This document shows positions 62,999 to 64,000 of a stretch of DNA of 64,000 nucleotides, piece by piece. Position 1 is the first letter of the stretch. Every line of letters starts with the position of its first letter. The notes beneath the pieces are model-generated. The model was given only the letters and a program-made list of their open reading frames with translations, searched no databases and had not been told where the DNA came from. The DNA is taken from NCBI GenBank assembly GCA_034927445.1, contig JAYFPZ010000027.1, positions 10,974 to 74,973 of the forward strand. The letters run 5' to 3'. The translations under genes were made by a program, and so were the position numbers. This DNA is from PHAA01 sp034927445. GTDB taxonomy: Bacteria; Bacillota; Syntrophomonadia; Syntrophomonadales; Syntrophomonadaceae.

Positions 62999-63277
62999 TT
63001 AATCTATGTATTTAACGCTGAGAATATCGCCTGATACTTTCATTTCCTCCGGCATAAGAGCCTGTATTTCGAGATTATTTCCCAGAACCTCCAAAAAACC
63101 GCGGCTTAAATTAATTCGCATACGCTCGGTTGAATACTCTATGATCCCTTTGTGATTTACCAGGTAGAGCTCATTGCGGCCAGTGATGGTCAGCCGGGGC
63201 ATATCCAGCACCAGATCTCCGGGAATCTCCAACAATTCAGCCATCGCCTTGGTAATGATCTCCCGACGTTTGTCCAT
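62999..63277 (-). CDS. yqfC: Sporulation protein YqfC
   Basis: 92 residues from ATG 63277 (GGAGGG upstream; the 63301 start is unlikely). MDKRREIITKAMAELLEIPG and the repeated beta strands of the YabP/YqfC fold (ITGRNELYLVNHKGIIEYS) are visible. Pairs with YqfD in spore-formers. Confidence 0.95.
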   Translation of the reverse strand: MDKRREIITKAMAELLEIPGDLVLDMPRLTITGRNELYLVNHKGIIEYSTERMRINLSRGFLEVLGNNLEIQALMPEEMKVSGDILSVKYID

Positions 63278-63634
63278 TTGATTCCCTCCTATTAACAGCA
63301 TTTAATCACAGGTAAAACCATACTTAAATTACTTAAGTTCTTCAGCCATAAACCCTAGTACCCTGTCAACCCCTAATTCTATATCTTCTTGTCGGTCAAA
63401 TTTCCGCATGACTCGTTGTCGTCAATCGCAATACGTCCAGTATTACTCAATCCTCCGACGCCCACGAACGGGCTAGTGCAGCGGTGCCAGGAGGGCAAGG
63501 AGCTGCCGCCTTGCCCTGCAAAAATTTGTCTCGATAAATAATATACAGACTTAGGATTTACAGAGTACTAGTCATATTGCAAATATATGCTCTATTGATC
63601 CACTACATGCCGAAATTGCATGGCTATGAAAATA
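63278..63634. other. Non-coding region upstream of yqfC
   Basis: No gene is seen. A GC-rich hairpin near 63490-63520 (AGGGCAAGG/CCTTGCCCT) may be a terminator or repeat. The sigma-E promoter of yqfC should lie close to 63300, but no convincing match was picked out. Confidence 0.35.
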
Positions 63635-63662
63635 TAAAAAAGGCGTGCATTTGCACGCCTCA
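63634..63662 (-). terminator. Terminator after the 31-aa ORF
   Basis: Stem GGCGTGCA / TGCACGCC with a T run on the minus strand. Confidence 0.82.
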
Positions 63663-63734
63663 GACCGTTAAAGGTACTCAGCTGTTCGCTTCACTCATTA
63701 TTAATTTATACCTAAAGACAACCTTCAATCATAA

Positions 63735-63830
63735 TTAAAAAGTTGCATAAGCTACGATGCTTATGAGGAATGTTACCAGAACTATGCCAATAACAACCAG
63801 ACTAATCGTTCTCTGACGTTTGTTTTGCAT
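63735..63830 (-). CDS. Possible 31-aa single-TM membrane protein
   Basis: MQNKRQRTISLVVIGIVLV then TFLISIVAYATF: a basic start and one TM, the layout of stressosome-anchor Prli42-like or DUF4044-like micro-proteins. Translation signal is weak (GAGG only one base from ATG), but a terminator follows. A hairpin at 63843-63869 lies upstream. Confidence 0.45.
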   Translation of the reverse strand: MQNKRQRTISLVVIGIVLVTFLISIVAYATF

Positions 63831-63960
63831 ACCTCGGTTCATAAAAGTCACCAGAAACACGTGACTTTTGCAGCTAAAACAGAATAATGAACACATTAAA
63901 ATACCCTGTGGGCCTAGGCTCGAAGGGATAATTTTTTTGTCAAATTATTGTATATTTTGG

Positions 63961-63989
63961 TTGCGTTTTGTTGAGGTTTGTGGTATGAT
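63961..63989 (+). promoter_or_regulatory. Sigma-A-like promoter pointing out of the window
   Basis: TTGCGT and TATGAT are separated by 17 bases, directed rightward. Confidence 0.5.
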
Positions 63990-64000
63990 TTGTATATATT

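Overview
The host DNA reads as a spore-forming, anaerobe-like Clostridia genome (Firmicutes). It carries the sporulation pair yqfC/yqfD, a glycine T-box, PPDK with its regulator, and the gene orders rbgA-rplS-trmD-rimM-khpA-rpsP-ffh-ylxM and yqfC-yqfD-phoH-pgpH-ybeY-dgkA-cdd-era-deoC-recO-glyQ-glyS. A Syntrophomonas-like lineage is a guess; no 16S gene is present to test it.

Layout. 1-5.3 kb: ribosome and SRP operon on the minus strand. 5.5-7.0 kb: DegV and a secreted protein on the plus strand. 7.26-36.95 kb: an AT-rich prophage-like element integrated in the 3' half of tRNA-Val(TAC), with a 46-bp direct repeat as attL/attR. 36.9-37.5 kb: tRNA genes Val, Glu, Met, Asn. 37.6-41.6 kb: rpoD-dnaG-dgt. 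41.6-47 kb: accessory genes (MBL hydrolase, AraC/GyrI regulator, geranylgeranyl-reductase-like flavoprotein, ECF sigma with zinc anti-sigma). 47.2-51.4 kb: ppdK, ppsR and a CcpN-like repressor. 51.4-63.3 kb: the conserved glyS-to-yqfC cluster. 63.3-64 kb: terminators, a possible 31-aa membrane protein and an outward promoter.

The element has a siphovirus-like late operon read leftward: terS, terL, portal, MuF, scaffold, capsid, connectors, tail tube, tail chaperones with a CCCAAAC frameshift site, and tape measure. The operon then stops at a strong terminator. No tail tip, receptor-binding, holin or endolysin gene follows; small membrane proteins occupy that place. A second tyrosine recombinase on the opposite strand sits between terS and terL. 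The early half has HigBA, three proteins with sigma-like C-terminal HTH regions, a GIY-YIG protein, a hairpin-rich 1.2-kb tract, a membrane protein followed by two tiny Pro/Lys-rich ORFs, a ParB remnant, a TIR-like protein, and an SOS-box-controlled Y-family polymerase/SRAP cassette. No replicative helicase, primase, SSB or lysis gene is recognisable. Nonsense mutations in two genes and several gene remnants suggest a decaying or satellite-like element.

Best candidates for something undescribed: the membrane protein with twin micro-ORFs (29.24-29.91 kb), the hairpin tract with two large inverted repeats sharing a loop (25.8 and 26.65 kb), and the tail-tip-less architecture.
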